Shown: positions 50,052-58,966, counted from the stretch's first letter. The stretch is DNA of 64,000 nt from Hymenobacter jeollabukensis (GCF_005771675.1 NZ_VAJM01000003.1:248001-312000); one strand, 5' to 3'. Numbers and translations: made by a program. The notes: a model not told the origin generated them from the sequence alone.

Positions 50052-50597
50052 CTAGGCCAGCCCCAGCCGCTCCAAGTCCTCACGGCGCAGCTCCCAGAGC
50101 TTCACCGGCTGCTCGAAGTTGAGGCTGCCCGGCGTGCACACGTGCTCCCGCACGAAGCGGAAGCCCAGCTGGGCCAGCGCGTGGTTGGGCGCCGGGTTCA
50201 GCGCGTACGGCTCGCAATACAGCCGTTGCAGCGCGTAGGCCGCGAAGAAGCGCGGCAGCGCCAGCCGCACCAGCTGCCGCCCCAGGCCCTGCCGGCGCCC
50301 CGGGGCATTCCACAGATGCAGGTGCATGTAGGCCTGCTCGCCGGGCCGGATCTGGTTGATGTTGCAATGCCCCACGGCCCGCCCATCCACTTCCCAGATC
50401 AGGCAGTACGATTGTTTTTCGGGCAGCGGGGTGTTGAGCTGCTGGGTGAGCATGGCCGTCCAGCCGGCGCGGTCGGGCACTTTAGCCAGATCCACGCCCA
50501 TACCGGTCAGGTGCGCGGGCGCAGAACCCAGCCAGTAATCGGCAATGCGCGGAATGTCGTCGGCACGCAGCTCGCGCACGGCTAGGGTAGGGGGCAT
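50052..50597 (-). CDS. GNAT-family N-acetyltransferase (RimJ/RimL-like)
   Basis: 181 aa. LAVRELRADDIPRIADYWLG, CLIWEVDGRAVGHCNINQI, the acetyl-CoA loop NAPGRRQGLGRQLVRLALP and PNHALAQLGFRFVRE are typical of GNAT acetyltransferases. Substrate unknown. The ATG at 50597 is chosen because a -7-like box sits 4 nt upstream and the longer frame runs into the neighbouring gene. Confidence 0.9.
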   Translation of the reverse strand: MPPTLAVRELRADDIPRIADYWLGSAPAHLTGMGVDLAKVPDRAGWTAMLTQQLNTPLPEKQSYCLIWEVDGRAVGHCNINQIRPGEQAYMHLHLWNAPGRRQGLGRQLVRLALPRFFAAYALQRLYCEPYALNPAPNHALAQLGFRFVREHVCTPGSLNFEQPVKLWELRREDLERLGLA

Positions 50598-50601
50598 GGG
50601 C

Positions 50602-50609
50602 GGAAAATA
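50602..50609 (-). promoter_or_regulatory. -7-like box TATTTTCC of the acetyltransferase gene
   Basis: Minus-strand near match to TAnnTTTG, 4 nt before the ATG at 50597; similar to the TATTTTTC box in front of the M1 peptidase gene. Confidence 0.35.
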
Positions 50610-50686
50610 GGACGATGCGGTCCGCAAGTAGGCAGCTTTTGGCGAAACCGCCGCCTTCACCCACCGCCCACGCGCCCGCCGCATAC

Positions 50687-52180
50687 TCACCAGCTGCTGC
50701 CCGCGCCGCCCCCGCCCGAGGAGCCCCCGCTGCTGGAGCTGCTGCTGCTGGACGACGAGGAGGAACTGCTGGACGACGAGCTGCTGCGCGACGAGGGGTC
50801 CGGCAGCTGGGCAATGGTGTAGCGCTCCTTGGTTTCGTAGCCGCAGTGTCGGCAGCGCTTCCGCGCCCAGCCCCAGCCGCTGGAGTACCGGGTAGCCGCC
50901 TGCACCACCTGCCGGCCCCCGTCGCGGAAAGTGCGGTAGTGGCACTCAGGGCAGGGCTCGGCGTCGGAATCGGGGTTCTGGTAATCCAGCTTGAGCGTGT
51001 GCTGGCAGGCGTCGCAGTGCCACACGTCGTAGTCCACCGATTTGAGCTGCTCTTCCGTTTGCTGGCCCGCGTCCAGGTACGGGTCTTCGTCGGTTTCGCT
51101 GAGGCGGCGCATGGGCTGCCCGCAGTGGGGGCAGGCGTAGGGCGCCTCGCGCAGCTCCTGCAGCTGGCGGCGGTAGCGGGGCCAGTACCGGGCCAGCGGC
51201 AGCGGAAATGCCCAGGCCGTGAAGCCCAGCCCCTGGTGCGCCAGCTGCAGATTCCGGTACTGCTCGTGCCGGGGCAGCGCCGCCCACTCGCCAAGCTGCC
51301 GGCGGCGCACGCCCCGCAGATACCACAGCGTATACAGCCAGGGCGCCACGTAGCCCAGGCCCAGCAGCAGCCCGGCCTTCAGCGCCGCGCTGCTGGACAT
51401 CAGCAGCGCAATGGCCAGGCCAACCGGCACCAGCAGCACCATCAGGGCCAGGTAGCGCCGGGGGCTGCCCTTGGTGGTGGCGTACCACAGCAGCCCGTAG
51501 AGCAGCAGCATGGCCAGCCACGCCACCACGCCCCCTATCACCACCCCGATGCCGGGCTCCGCCGCTTGCGCCGCCGCCAGCGCGTTGACGTCCACGTCGG
51601 CCACCTGTACCCGCGTGCCGTCGGGCCAGTAGGCGGGCGGCACCGAATCGGCCCCGGCGGCGGTCATGTTGCCGGTGCTCAGCTGGCGGATGACGGCCGC
51701 CACGCCCTGGCGTACGGCCTCGTCGGTCTGCCCCGCCCGCAGCGCCGGCACCATGTAGCGCTGCTGAATGCGGTAGCAGACGACGTCGGGCAGGTCGGCT
51801 TCCAGTCCGTAGCCGGTTTCAAACTCCACGCGCCGCTGATCCATCACCAGCAGAATGAGCAGGCCGTTGTCCTTGGTCTCATCCCCGATTTTCCAGCGGT
51901 TGAACAGCGCCGTGGCCGCTGACTTCGGCACCGCCTCTCCGATGCTGCGTGCCACCGCCACGTCGATGTGGGCCCGGCCGCTCTGGTCCAGGGCCTGCAG
52001 GGTGGCGTTCAGGTCGGCCACCGTACCCGCGTCCAGCACGTGGTCGGGGTTGCTGACGTAGGATTCGCCCAGCCGCTTCGGGTCGGGAATCTGCGTCAGG
52101 TAGGCATCGGGGGCCTGCGCCGCGGCCGGCACGCCGGGGAGCAGCAGAAACAGAAGAGCGGGCAGCAGCAAACGAAGCAT
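50687..52180 (-). CDS. TPM-domain protein with zinc ribbons and polyserine tail
   Basis: 497 aa. A signal peptide (about 1-22, PAAAQ) and a TPM domain (about 35-165: SNPDHVLDAGTVADLNATLQ, DVAVARSIGEAV, NGLLILLVMDQRRVEFETGY) are followed by two or three transmembrane helices (about 205-285). The cytoplasmic part has four Cys pairs (CPHCG, CDAC, CPEC, CRHCG), resembling zinc ribbons, then about 20 consecutive Ser codons and a Gly/Ser-rich end. TPM proteins of the YgcG type are linked to envelope maintenance and photosystem repair; the exact role is unknown. Combining TPM with zinc ribbons and polyserine is unusual. Confidence 0.85.
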   Translation of the reverse strand: MLRLLLPALLFLLLPGVPAAAQAPDAYLTQIPDPKRLGESYVSNPDHVLDAGTVADLNATLQALDQSGRAHIDVAVARSIGEAVPKSAATALFNRWKIGDETKDNGLLILLVMDQRRVEFETGYGLEADLPDVVCYRIQQRYMVPALRAGQTDEAVRQGVAAVIRQLSTGNMTAAGADSVPPAYWPDGTRVQVADVDVNALAAAQAAEPGIGVVIGGVVAWLAMLLLYGLLWYATTKGSPRRYLALMVLLVPVGLAIALLMSSSAALKAGLLLGLGYVAPWLYTLWYLRGVRRRQLGEWAALPRHEQYRNLQLAHQGLGFTAWAFPLPLARYWPRYRRQLQELREAPYACPHCGQPMRRLSETDEDPYLDAGQQTEEQLKSVDYDVWHCDACQHTLKLDYQNPDSDAEPCPECHYRTFRDGGRQVVQAATRYSSGWGWARKRCRHCGYETKERYTIAQLPDPSSRSSSSSSSSSSSSSSSSSSSGGSSGGGGAGSSW

Positions 52181-52183
52181 CGG

Positions 52184-52191
52184 ACAACGTA
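52184..52191 (-). promoter_or_regulatory. -7-like box TACGTTGT of the TPM gene
   Basis: Minus strand; ends 3 nt before the ATG at 52180, so the mRNA would be leaderless. One mismatch to TAnnTTTG. Confidence 0.35.
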
Positions 52192-52307
52192 AAGGCCGGG
52201 CGGCAGGATCAGATAGCAAGATATTCCTCCGCAGTACCGCAGCCGACTCGGCCCCTGGCACCGCAGCGCCTGCTTAGCTGAACAATACTGCTGCAAGCCG
52301 CGCCGCG

Positions 52308-52913
52308 TTACACCAGCGCCTGCAGCTCGGTCACCTCCCGCACTTCGCCCGGCGCCAGCCCATCCAGCGTCAGCCCGCCGATGCGCACGCGCACCAGCCG
52401 CAGCGTGGGAAAGCCCACGGCGGCCGTCATCTTGCGCACCTGCCGAAATTTGCCCTCGGTGAGCGTAATCGATACCCAGCTGGTGGGGCCGTGCCGCTCG
52501 TCGCGGATGGGGCGGACGCGGGGCGGCAGGTCGGGGGGCGCGTCGAGGCGGCGGGCCCGGCAGTCGGTGGTCTGGTATTTCACGTCGCGCAGCCCGATTT
52601 CCACGCCCAGCTGCAGCCGGGCCACGGCCTCGGCCGTTATCAGCCCGTCCACCTGGGCGTAGTATTCCTTTTCCACCCCGCCGTTGCGGATTTGCTCGCT
52701 CACCCGGCCGTCGGTGGTGAGCAGCAGCAGCCCCTCGCTTTCCTCATCGAGGCGGCCGATGGCCATGACGCCAGCGGGAAAGTCGTGCAGCTCGCCCAGG
52801 AAACGCTTTTTGCGGGCCTCGCGGGCGTCCTGACTCACAAACTGGCTGAGGTAGCCGAAGGGCTTGTGCAAGAGAAAATGGCGGTGCGGCGGGGGAAAGG
52901 CCGGTAGGTTCAT
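52308..52913 (-). CDS. pseudouridine synthase, RluE-like (RsuA family)
   Basis: 201 aa. It lacks an S4 domain, as RluE does. LLHKPFGYLSQF opens the domain; the catalytic Asp56 lies in AIGRLDEESEGLLLLTTDG; EKEYYAQVDG and LTEGKFRQVRKMTAAVG are also diagnostic. It isomerises a uridine in 23S rRNA, as E. coli RluE does at U2457; the target here is inferred by similarity. Confidence 0.93.
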   Translation of the reverse strand: MNLPAFPPPHRHFLLHKPFGYLSQFVSQDAREARKKRFLGELHDFPAGVMAIGRLDEESEGLLLLTTDGRVSEQIRNGGVEKEYYAQVDGLITAEAVARLQLGVEIGLRDVKYQTTDCRARRLDAPPDLPPRVRPIRDERHGPTSWVSITLTEGKFRQVRKMTAAVGFPTLRLVRVRIGGLTLDGLAPGEVREVTELQALV

Positions 52914-52984
52914 GCGCTAAACAGTCGACGCGGACCCCAAAGATACGGCCCGCCGCCGAGGGGCCACCCGGGGCCGCGCCAGCG

Positions 52985-54622
52985 TTATTCGGCCCGCCCG
53001 CTCACGCGCCGGAAGCCGCCGGGCGTGGTCTGGTAGCGCACGCCCTCGATGATGGTAATCTGGTTGTCGGGCAGCTCGCTGAGGTTCGTGAGGTCCGTAT
53101 CGAGGGTGTGCAGGGAGTAGCCGTAGCGGCGGGCCAGGGCCAGGTACTTGGGGTTGATGTGGTCGGTGACGCCGCAGAGGATGATTTTGACCGGCAGCCG
53201 GGTGCCTTCCAGCAGCTTGGTGTCACGGGGGAAAGTGTGGTTGTCGGCCACCAGGATGATGTCCTGCGCCTCGGGCGCCAGCTGGTGGGCGCGCAGCAGG
53301 GCCTCGCAGTCGTTTTCGGGCGCGTCGCCGCCCCCGCCCGCGCCCATGGCCTCGATGACGCGCTGCCGGATGCGGCCGTAGTCGTTGGTGCGCGCGTCGT
53401 AGAGGCCGCCGGTCTGGCCCAGGCGCTTCTGCTTATCGGGCAGGTCGTCGCCGTCGTTGAAGAACACGAAGGTTTTCTCGGGGCCCGCGGCGGCCAGCTG
53501 CAGCCAGATCAGCAAATCGGCGGTGTAGGGGTACATGCTGCCGGTCACGTCGGCCACCACCGTCTGCTTCTGCCAGTCGGGGTGGCGCTCCAGCACCCGC
53601 GTCACCACGTTGGGGTCGGGGTTGGGGATGGGGTCTTCCTCGGTGGCGTCGCCGGGCCGCAGCTGCCGGGCCTGGCAGCCGTCGCGCAGCAGCTTCACGC
53701 GGTACTTGCGCATGAGCGAGTCGGCCAAATAGTAGCCCGTCACCTTGAAGCCCTGCTGCGGGCGCAGCGGCAAACTCAGGCGGCCCGTGACGGTGAAGGG
53801 CAGGCGCTGCTTGCCCAGCAGAAAACCGTCGGTGAAGGCCAGGCCCTCGGCAATGGCGCCGGTCAGCTCCTCGGGGCAGGGCGGCGCGGCGGCCCCGGCC
53901 GAGTCGACGGCGGGCAGGCGCACGTTCAGCACCTTGCCCTGGCGGCTGACTTCGGCCTGAAACGTGACGGTGCGCGGCCGGCGGTCCTTCTGGGTGCAGT
54001 CGTAGGCCTTTTTGATGCGCTTGGTGAGCTTGCGCAGCTTGTCTTCCACGTGCGGGTAGCCGCAGGCCAGCGGCTTGCCCGGCGACTTGCGCACGGCCCG
54101 GATGCGCTCAATCTTCTTCTCGGTGGCATTCAGCCGGGCCGTGAGCCGACCGATTTCAGCTTTGGTATCGGCCTTGGTATAGCGCTTTTCGATGTAGAGC
54201 ACGAAGCCGTGGAAGTACTGCTGGCACTCGTCGGGCGTGGTGCAGCCGGTTTGCTCGATGAGGTTCCAGGTAATACTCGGGTCCATGAGCAAACCGGGCA
54301 GCCGCTCGTCGAGGTTGCGCAGGCGGTCGATGTTGAGCTGGCGCTGGCTGAACTTGGGGTCGAAGCGGTAGGCCGAGTACACCAGATCCACGCGCACCAG
54401 CTGCCGCTCGCGCAGGCGCAGGGCGGCCAGCTCGGGGCCCGAAAACGTGGAGGGCAGCGTGAGCAGCTGATAGCCGCTGTCGGGCTGGTAGCGCCGCAGC
54501 TGGTAGGCGCTAAGCTGGTCGTAGAGGGCTTCGATGACGCGGGTGGGCGTGGGCTGCTGGGCCCGGGCCGGTGCCGCGCCCAAGGTCAGAAAGACGAATA
54601 ACAGGAGTAGGAATGCGCGCAC
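52985..54622 (-). CDS. secreted protein with VWA-like domain, 545 aa
   Basis: Starts with GTG and a signal peptide (RAFLLLLFVFLTLGAAPARAQ split near residue 21). The first ~200 residues are helical and Arg/Leu-rich with paired cysteines (CTTPDEC). About residues 345-530 resemble a von Willebrand A fold: VVADVTGSMYPYTADLL (MIDAS-like DxTGS), FVFFNDGDDLPD, GGGDAPENDCEALLRA, DIILVADNHTFPRD. The family is not named with certainty. Probably a periplasmic or surface binding protein. Alternative start codons exist upstream; GTG 54622 best fits the signal peptide. Confidence 0.75.
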   Translation of the reverse strand: MRAFLLLLFVFLTLGAAPARAQQPTPTRVIEALYDQLSAYQLRRYQPDSGYQLLTLPSTFSGPELAALRLRERQLVRVDLVYSAYRFDPKFSQRQLNIDRLRNLDERLPGLLMDPSITWNLIEQTGCTTPDECQQYFHGFVLYIEKRYTKADTKAEIGRLTARLNATEKKIERIRAVRKSPGKPLACGYPHVEDKLRKLTKRIKKAYDCTQKDRRPRTVTFQAEVSRQGKVLNVRLPAVDSAGAAAPPCPEELTGAIAEGLAFTDGFLLGKQRLPFTVTGRLSLPLRPQQGFKVTGYYLADSLMRKYRVKLLRDGCQARQLRPGDATEEDPIPNPDPNVVTRVLERHPDWQKQTVVADVTGSMYPYTADLLIWLQLAAAGPEKTFVFFNDGDDLPDKQKRLGQTGGLYDARTNDYGRIRQRVIEAMGAGGGGDAPENDCEALLRAHQLAPEAQDIILVADNHTFPRDTKLLEGTRLPVKIILCGVTDHINPKYLALARRYGYSLHTLDTDLTNLSELPDNQITIIEGVRYQTTPGGFRRVSGRAE

Positions 54623-54723
54623 GGGCAAAACGGAGCTAAGGCGGGAAGCTACGAAACGTCCGGCCACCGCGCGGGCGTATGCGGCCAGCCCGCGGTGCGC
54701 GTCAGATACGGCCCTAAACCAAG

Positions 54724-54760
54724 CAGCGGCTGAAGCGCCGGGTGGGAGCTTCAGCCGCTG
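54724..54760. terminator. hairpin CAGCGGCTGAAGC...GCTTCAGCCGCTG
   Basis: Perfect 13-bp stem with a short loop in the gap after the DUF2807 gene (stop 54821, minus strand). Confidence 0.7.
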
Positions 54761-54820
54761 CGGCGTTTTTCTTCAGGAGGCCGGCAGTTCTAGAACGAAC
54801 CACGAACAACGAAAAACGAC

Positions 54821-55495
54821 CTACCGTTGCCGGGCCTTGCCTTTGTAGTGCACGTCGCTGGCGCCGGAGCTGTGCGCGTTCAGCTCGCCGTCGACGTACA
54901 CGAAGGCGTCGCTGGCGCCGGAGGCTTCCACCTGGGCCTGCTGGCTTTGCAGCTCGTAGGCGCGGTAGTCGCTGGCGCCGCTCACGTGCACCTGCTGGCG
55001 CTCCACGCGGCCGGTGAGGCGAATGTCGCTGGCGCCGCTGGCGTGGGCCGTGAGCTGCTGGGCGGTGAGCTGCAAGGTCACGTCACTAGCGCCGCTGGCC
55101 TTGATGCTGAACTGCTCGGCCGAAATCGGGGAAGCGCCCTTCACGTCGCTGGCGCCGCTGACTTCCACGCCCGAGAGGCGCGGGCTGGTCACGTACACGG
55201 TCACCTTCTCGGACTTGCCCCAGTTCATGCCGCCGGACTTTTCGCGGTAAATCTTCAGCGTATTGCCGTCCACTTCGGTGCGCACCTGGGCCAGCACGCT
55301 GGGGGCGGCTTCCACTTTCACTTCGGCCGGGCCCTGGCGCAGCACCACGTTGATGGCGCCGCTGGCGCGCACCTGCTCGAAGCTGCCGACGGGGCGCAGC
55401 TGGGCGCCGGCGTCCTGGGCCAGCGCGGCCAGGGCCGAAGTACCAATGAGCGTGGCCGTGAGGGCAGCGGAGCGGAGAGAGAACAGACGTTTCAT
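54821..55495 (-). CDS. head GIN domain (DUF2807) exported protein
   Basis: 224 aa. Signal peptide (to about residue 26, ALAALAQ) and a DUF2807 beta-helix: SFEQVRASGAINVVLRQG opens it, followed by at least six SGASD-containing rungs (VEVSGASDVKGA, IKASGASDVTL, AHASGASDIRL and so on). Such proteins fold into a short right-handed beta-helix, located in the periplasm or on the surface, of unknown function. The SGASD rungs also make the DNA repetitive (GCTGGCGCCG many times). Confidence 0.92.
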   Translation of the reverse strand: MKRLFSLRSAALTATLIGTSALAALAQDAGAQLRPVGSFEQVRASGAINVVLRQGPAEVKVEAAPSVLAQVRTEVDGNTLKIYREKSGGMNWGKSEKVTVYVTSPRLSGVEVSGASDVKGASPISAEQFSIKASGASDVTLQLTAQQLTAHASGASDIRLTGRVERQQVHVSGASDYRAYELQSQQAQVEASGASDAFVYVDGELNAHSSGASDVHYKGKARQR

Positions 55496-55719
55496 AGCTT
55501 GGAAGAAGGGTTGCGATGGAGTGTTCGGGGTGGTAGATGGGCCGGCGCGGTGAAGCGTTGCCTGAAGAGGCGCTACTTTTTTCGTCGCGGCAGAAGCGTG
55601 TATTCGCGTCTTGGCTAGTCGTGGTACCGTGCGCCGGGCCGGCGGCGGCTGAGGTCCGGCGCAGCAGCGGCCGTTGAGCTCAGAGCCAGCGGCCGGTGGC
55701 AAAGCCGGCGGGCAAATCG

Positions 55720-55727
55720 TAGGTTGC
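55720..55727 (+). promoter_or_regulatory. -7-like box TAGGTTGC of the S41 gene
   Basis: Near match to TAnnTTTG, 23 nt before the ATG at 55751. Confidence 0.4.
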
Positions 55728-55750
55728 GGTTGGTTTATGTCCTGGTCACC

Positions 55751-57001
55751 ATGAACAAGCTCAAGCACTTGCTCGCCGCCGCGCTGCTGCTGGCGCTGCC
55801 ACGGCCCGCGCCGGCCCAGGCCGGGCCGCCCCCGCTGGCGCCGGCGCAGTACCGCGAAGACGTGGCCTTTTTCTGGCAGACCGTGCACGACGACTACGCC
55901 TACTTCGACCGGAAGCAGACCGACTGGGAGCGGGTGCGGGCCCGCTACCTGCCCCAGGCCGATACGCTCCGTTCGCGCCGGGCCCTGGTGCGCCTGCTCG
56001 AAACCATGCTGGCCGAGCTCTACGACCACCACGCCGCCCTCGGCACCAACCGCCCCGACTCGCCTCGCCTGGTGCCCTCCGGCAGCGACGTGTACGCCGA
56101 GTGGGACGGCACCCGCGCCGTGGTGCGCGACGTGCGCCCCGGCTTCGGCGCCGCGCTGGTGGGCGTGCGGCCCGGCACCGAAATCGTGGCCGTGGACGGC
56201 GTGCCGGTGGCCGAAGCGGTGGCCGCTTACCTGCCCGCCTGCCTGAAAACCGCCGACCCCGCTGCCCGCACCTACGCCCTGAACGTGCTGCTGGCCGGCC
56301 GCCACGACGCCGAGCGGCGCTGGCAGCTGCGCCAGGGCACCTCGCGCAGCGATGTGCGCCCCGACCACCCCCGCCCGCTGCTGGAAAACAGCAGCCACCC
56401 GCGCCGCCTCGAAAGCCGCCGCTACGGCCGCACGGGTTACATCCGCCTGCACAACAGCCTCGGCGACAACGGCCTGATAACGGCTTTCGACAGCGCCCTC
56501 GACTCGCTGCTGGATACCCGCGCCCTGGTGCTCGACCTGCGCGACACGCCCAGCGGCGGCACCACCACCGTGGCCCGGGCCATCCTGAGCCGCTTCGTGG
56601 GCCGCGAGCAGTACTACCAGCAGCACGAGCTGGTGGCCGAGGAGCGGGCCTACGGCGTGAAGCGCAAATGGGCGGAGCTGGTAAGCCCGCGCGGCCGCCG
56701 CTACGCCGGCCGCGTGGTGGTGCTGGCCGGCCGCTGGACGGGCAGCATGGGCGAGGGCCTCGCCATCGGCTTCGACGCGCTGCCGCAGGTTACGGTAGTC
56801 GGCACCGAGCTGGCCGGGCTGAACGGCGCCATCTACTTCTACCGCCTGCCCAACTCCGGCATCGGCTTCAGCCTGCCCACCGAAAAGCTCTACCACGTCG
56901 ACGGCACCCCGCGCGAAGACTACCGCCCCAAAGTGCTGGTGCCGCCCGCTGCTCCACCCACCGACGCCGCGCTGGACAAAGCCCTGCGGCTGCTGAAGTA
57001 G
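55751..57001 (+). CDS. S41-family (tail-specific) peptidase
   Basis: 416 aa with a signal peptide (about 1-22, PAPAQ). YREDVAFFWQTVHDDYAYFD is the usual N-terminal helix of bacterial S41 proteins, followed by a PDZ-like insertion (AALVGVRPGTEIVAVDGVPV) and the catalytic core: TGYIRLHNSLGDNG, LVLDLRDTPSGGTTT and the Ser nucleophile in GRWTGSMGEGLAIGF. It probably cleaves C-terminal regions of exported proteins. Monocistronic, followed by a repeat element. Confidence 0.9.
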   Translation: MNKLKHLLAAALLLALPRPAPAQAGPPPLAPAQYREDVAFFWQTVHDDYAYFDRKQTDWERVRARYLPQADTLRSRRALVRLLETMLAELYDHHAALGTNRPDSPRLVPSGSDVYAEWDGTRAVVRDVRPGFGAALVGVRPGTEIVAVDGVPVAEAVAAYLPACLKTADPAARTYALNVLLAGRHDAERRWQLRQGTSRSDVRPDHPRPLLENSSHPRRLESRRYGRTGYIRLHNSLGDNGLITAFDSALDSLLDTRALVLDLRDTPSGGTTTVARAILSRFVGREQYYQQHELVAEERAYGVKRKWAELVSPRGRRYAGRVVVLAGRWTGSMGEGLAIGFDALPQVTVVGTELAGLNGAIYFYRLPNSGIGFSLPTEKLYHVDGTPREDYRPKVLVPPAAPPTDAALDKALRLLK

Positions 57002-57049
57002 GCACCGCAACCGGAGGCCCGTGTGGAAAGTCGTTTGAGTTGATTGGCC

Positions 57050-57195
57050 GTCATGCTGAGCCTGTCGAAGCATCTCTACTGCTTTGCCAGATAGTAAGTC
57101 TGGCGCCAGCACGCGGGATGTATCGGCTACGCTCGACATGACGCCCTGCCGAATTCAACGACGCGGTAGAGATGCTTCGACAGGCTCAGCATGAC
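57050..57195. repeat. GTCATGCTGAGC inverted-repeat element, copy 2 (146 bp)
   Basis: Left arm GTCATGCTGAGCCTGTCGAA + GCATCTCTAC (57050-57079) and right arm (57166-57195) are exact reverse complements over 30 bp. The interior (about 86 bp) is not shared with the shorter copy at 37421-37500. It lies between the S41 gene and the first pectate lyase gene and has the form of a MITE. Confidence 0.88.
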
Positions 57196-57278
57196 CGTGC
57201 TGGAGTTTTTCGAGGCTGCCTAAATCAGGTAAGGGCAGGATCAGAGTTGTTCAGCCAACCTCATCCGGCGTCCGGTGA

Positions 57279-57309
57279 CAACGTTGCCGATATCGATTGC
57301 GCAAATAAA
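57279..57309 (+). promoter_or_regulatory. conserved upstream motif of pectate lyase 1
   Basis: CAACGTTGCCGATATCGATT + GCGCAAATAAA, 47 bp before the ATG. It is identical at 29 of 31 positions to the site before the second pectate lyase gene (62519-62549), although the surrounding DNA differs, so it is a strong candidate shared operator or activator site. Confidence 0.65.
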
Positions 57310-57355
57310 CGGCGCGGGCGCGGGCCGATTTGGCCGGGTATTTCGGTAATATTCA

Positions 57356-58879
57356 ATGCCAAGGCGGCTGCGTGCGGCTGCTCTCGGCCGATTCCCACTC
57401 TCTGCCCGATTTCCGTTGCGACTCCCCTGGATTTCCCTGTTCCGCGCGCGCGCTGCTGCGCGCCTTTTTGCCGTTGGGGCCCCCTGGGCCGTGTTACTGA
57501 CCACGGGTGCCCAGCCCGCCGCTGCCCAGCGGCTGGCGTTTCCGGGTGCCGAGGGCGCGGGCCGTTTCACCAGCGGCGGCCGGGGCCAGGCAGCGGCGCC
57601 GACCACGGTGTTTGAAGTCACCAACCTCAGCGACGACGGCCAGCCCGGCTGCCTGCGCCACGCCCTCACGGCCCCGGCGGCGGCGCGCACCGTGGTGTTC
57701 CGGGTGGCGGGCACCATTCACCTTGCCTCGCCGCTGACCATCAGCAAGGACAACACCACCCTGGCCGGCCAAACCGCGCCCGGCGACGGTATCTGCCTGG
57801 CCGACTACCCCGTGAGCGTAAAAGCCAACAACGTCATCGTGCGCTTTATCCGCTGCCGCATGGGCGACAAAAACCAGAACAAGGGCCAGGTCGACGGGGC
57901 GGGCGGCGACGATGCCTTCGGCGGGGGCTTCGGCAAGAAGAACATCATCATCGACCATTGCTCCGTAAGCTGGAGCACCGACGAAGTGTTCAGCTTCTAC
58001 AACGGCGACTCGCTCACGCTGCAATGGAACCTCATCACCGAGCCGCTGAACTACTCCTATCACTTCGAAGCGGGCGACAAGGACTTCGAGCACCACGGCT
58101 ACGGCGGCATCTGGGGCGGGCAGCACGCCTCGTTTCACCACAATCTGCTGGCCCACTGCAACTCGCGCACCCCGCGCTTCAACGGCAGCCGGCAGGCCAA
58201 GCAGAACGGCTGGGAAAACTGCGAGCTGCGCAATAACGTGTTCTACGACTGGGGCGAAAACAACGTGTACGGCGGCGAAGGCGGCAATTACAACGTGGTG
58301 CACAACTACTACAAGTACGGCCCGAGCACCAAGGAATCGGTGCGCTACCGGGTGCTGAATCCCTACAAGTCGGAAACCCTGCCCTTCGGGAAGTACTACG
58401 TGGCCGGCAACTACGTCGACGGCTCGCCCGAGCGCACCGCCGACAACTGGAAGGGCGTGGACCTGCAGGGCGGCGGCGACAAAGCAGCGGTCCGCACCGA
58501 CCGAGCCCTGAACCTGGGCCCCGTAACGGCCGAAACGGCTCAGCAGGCTTACGAGGCCGTGCTGCGCGGGGCCGGCACCGTGCGCCCCCACCGCGACGCG
58601 CTGGACGAGCGCGTGGTGCAGGAAGTGCGCAAGCGTAGCGGCAAGCTCATCGACGTGCAGGGCGGCTACCCCCACGGCACGCCCTACGAGGTGTCGAAGC
58701 AAGCCTGGCCGGTGCTGAAGGCTGGCGAAGCCCCCGCCGACGCCGACCACGACGGCATGCCCGACGCCTGGGAGAAAAAGCGCAAGCTCAACCCCCAGGA
58801 CGCCGCCGACCGCGCCAGAGTGGGCGCCGATGGCTACACCATGCTGGAAGCCTACCTGAACGAGCTGGCCGCGCAGTAA
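57356..58879 (+). CDS. secreted pectate lyase (PL1 family) 1
   Basis: 507 aa. A long N-terminal leader with the hydrophobic segment around residues 40-55 precedes AFPGAEGAGRFTSGGRG, the usual start of Bacteroidota PL1 lyases. The right-handed beta-helix carries TIAGQTAPGDG-like (TLAGQTAPGDGICLADY), IIDHCSVSWSTDE, YGGIWGGQHASFHHN, RTPRFNGSR and VQGGYPHGTPY. The C-terminus has a DADHDGMPDAWE calcium-binding (thrombospondin-3-like) motif. It cleaves polygalacturonate by beta-elimination. A paralogue lies at 62677. No T9SS domain is visible. Confidence 0.92.
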   Translation: MPRRLRAAALGRFPLSARFPLRLPWISLFRARAAARLFAVGAPWAVLLTTGAQPAAAQRLAFPGAEGAGRFTSGGRGQAAAPTTVFEVTNLSDDGQPGCLRHALTAPAAARTVVFRVAGTIHLASPLTISKDNTTLAGQTAPGDGICLADYPVSVKANNVIVRFIRCRMGDKNQNKGQVDGAGGDDAFGGGFGKKNIIIDHCSVSWSTDEVFSFYNGDSLTLQWNLITEPLNYSYHFEAGDKDFEHHGYGGIWGGQHASFHHNLLAHCNSRTPRFNGSRQAKQNGWENCELRNNVFYDWGENNVYGGEGGNYNVVHNYYKYGPSTKESVRYRVLNPYKSETLPFGKYYVAGNYVDGSPERTADNWKGVDLQGGGDKAAVRTDRALNLGPVTAETAQQAYEAVLRGAGTVRPHRDALDERVVQEVRKRSGKLIDVQGGYPHGTPYEVSKQAWPVLKAGEAPADADHDGMPDAWEKKRKLNPQDAADRARVGADGYTMLEAYLNELAAQ

Positions 58880-58915
58880 GCCGGAACGGAAAAAGCGGAA
58901 GGAGCAGACTGGAAC

Positions 58916-58966
58916 GTCATCCCGACGAAGGAACCGAAGGTCGACGTAGTCAAGGACCTTGCTCGA
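58916..58966. repeat. dispersed intergenic repeat, copy 2
   Basis: GTCATCCCGACGAAGGAACC + GAAGGTCGACGTAGTCAAGG, related to 15710-15760. The rest of the 370-bp gap 58880-59249 shows no gene. Confidence 0.55.
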
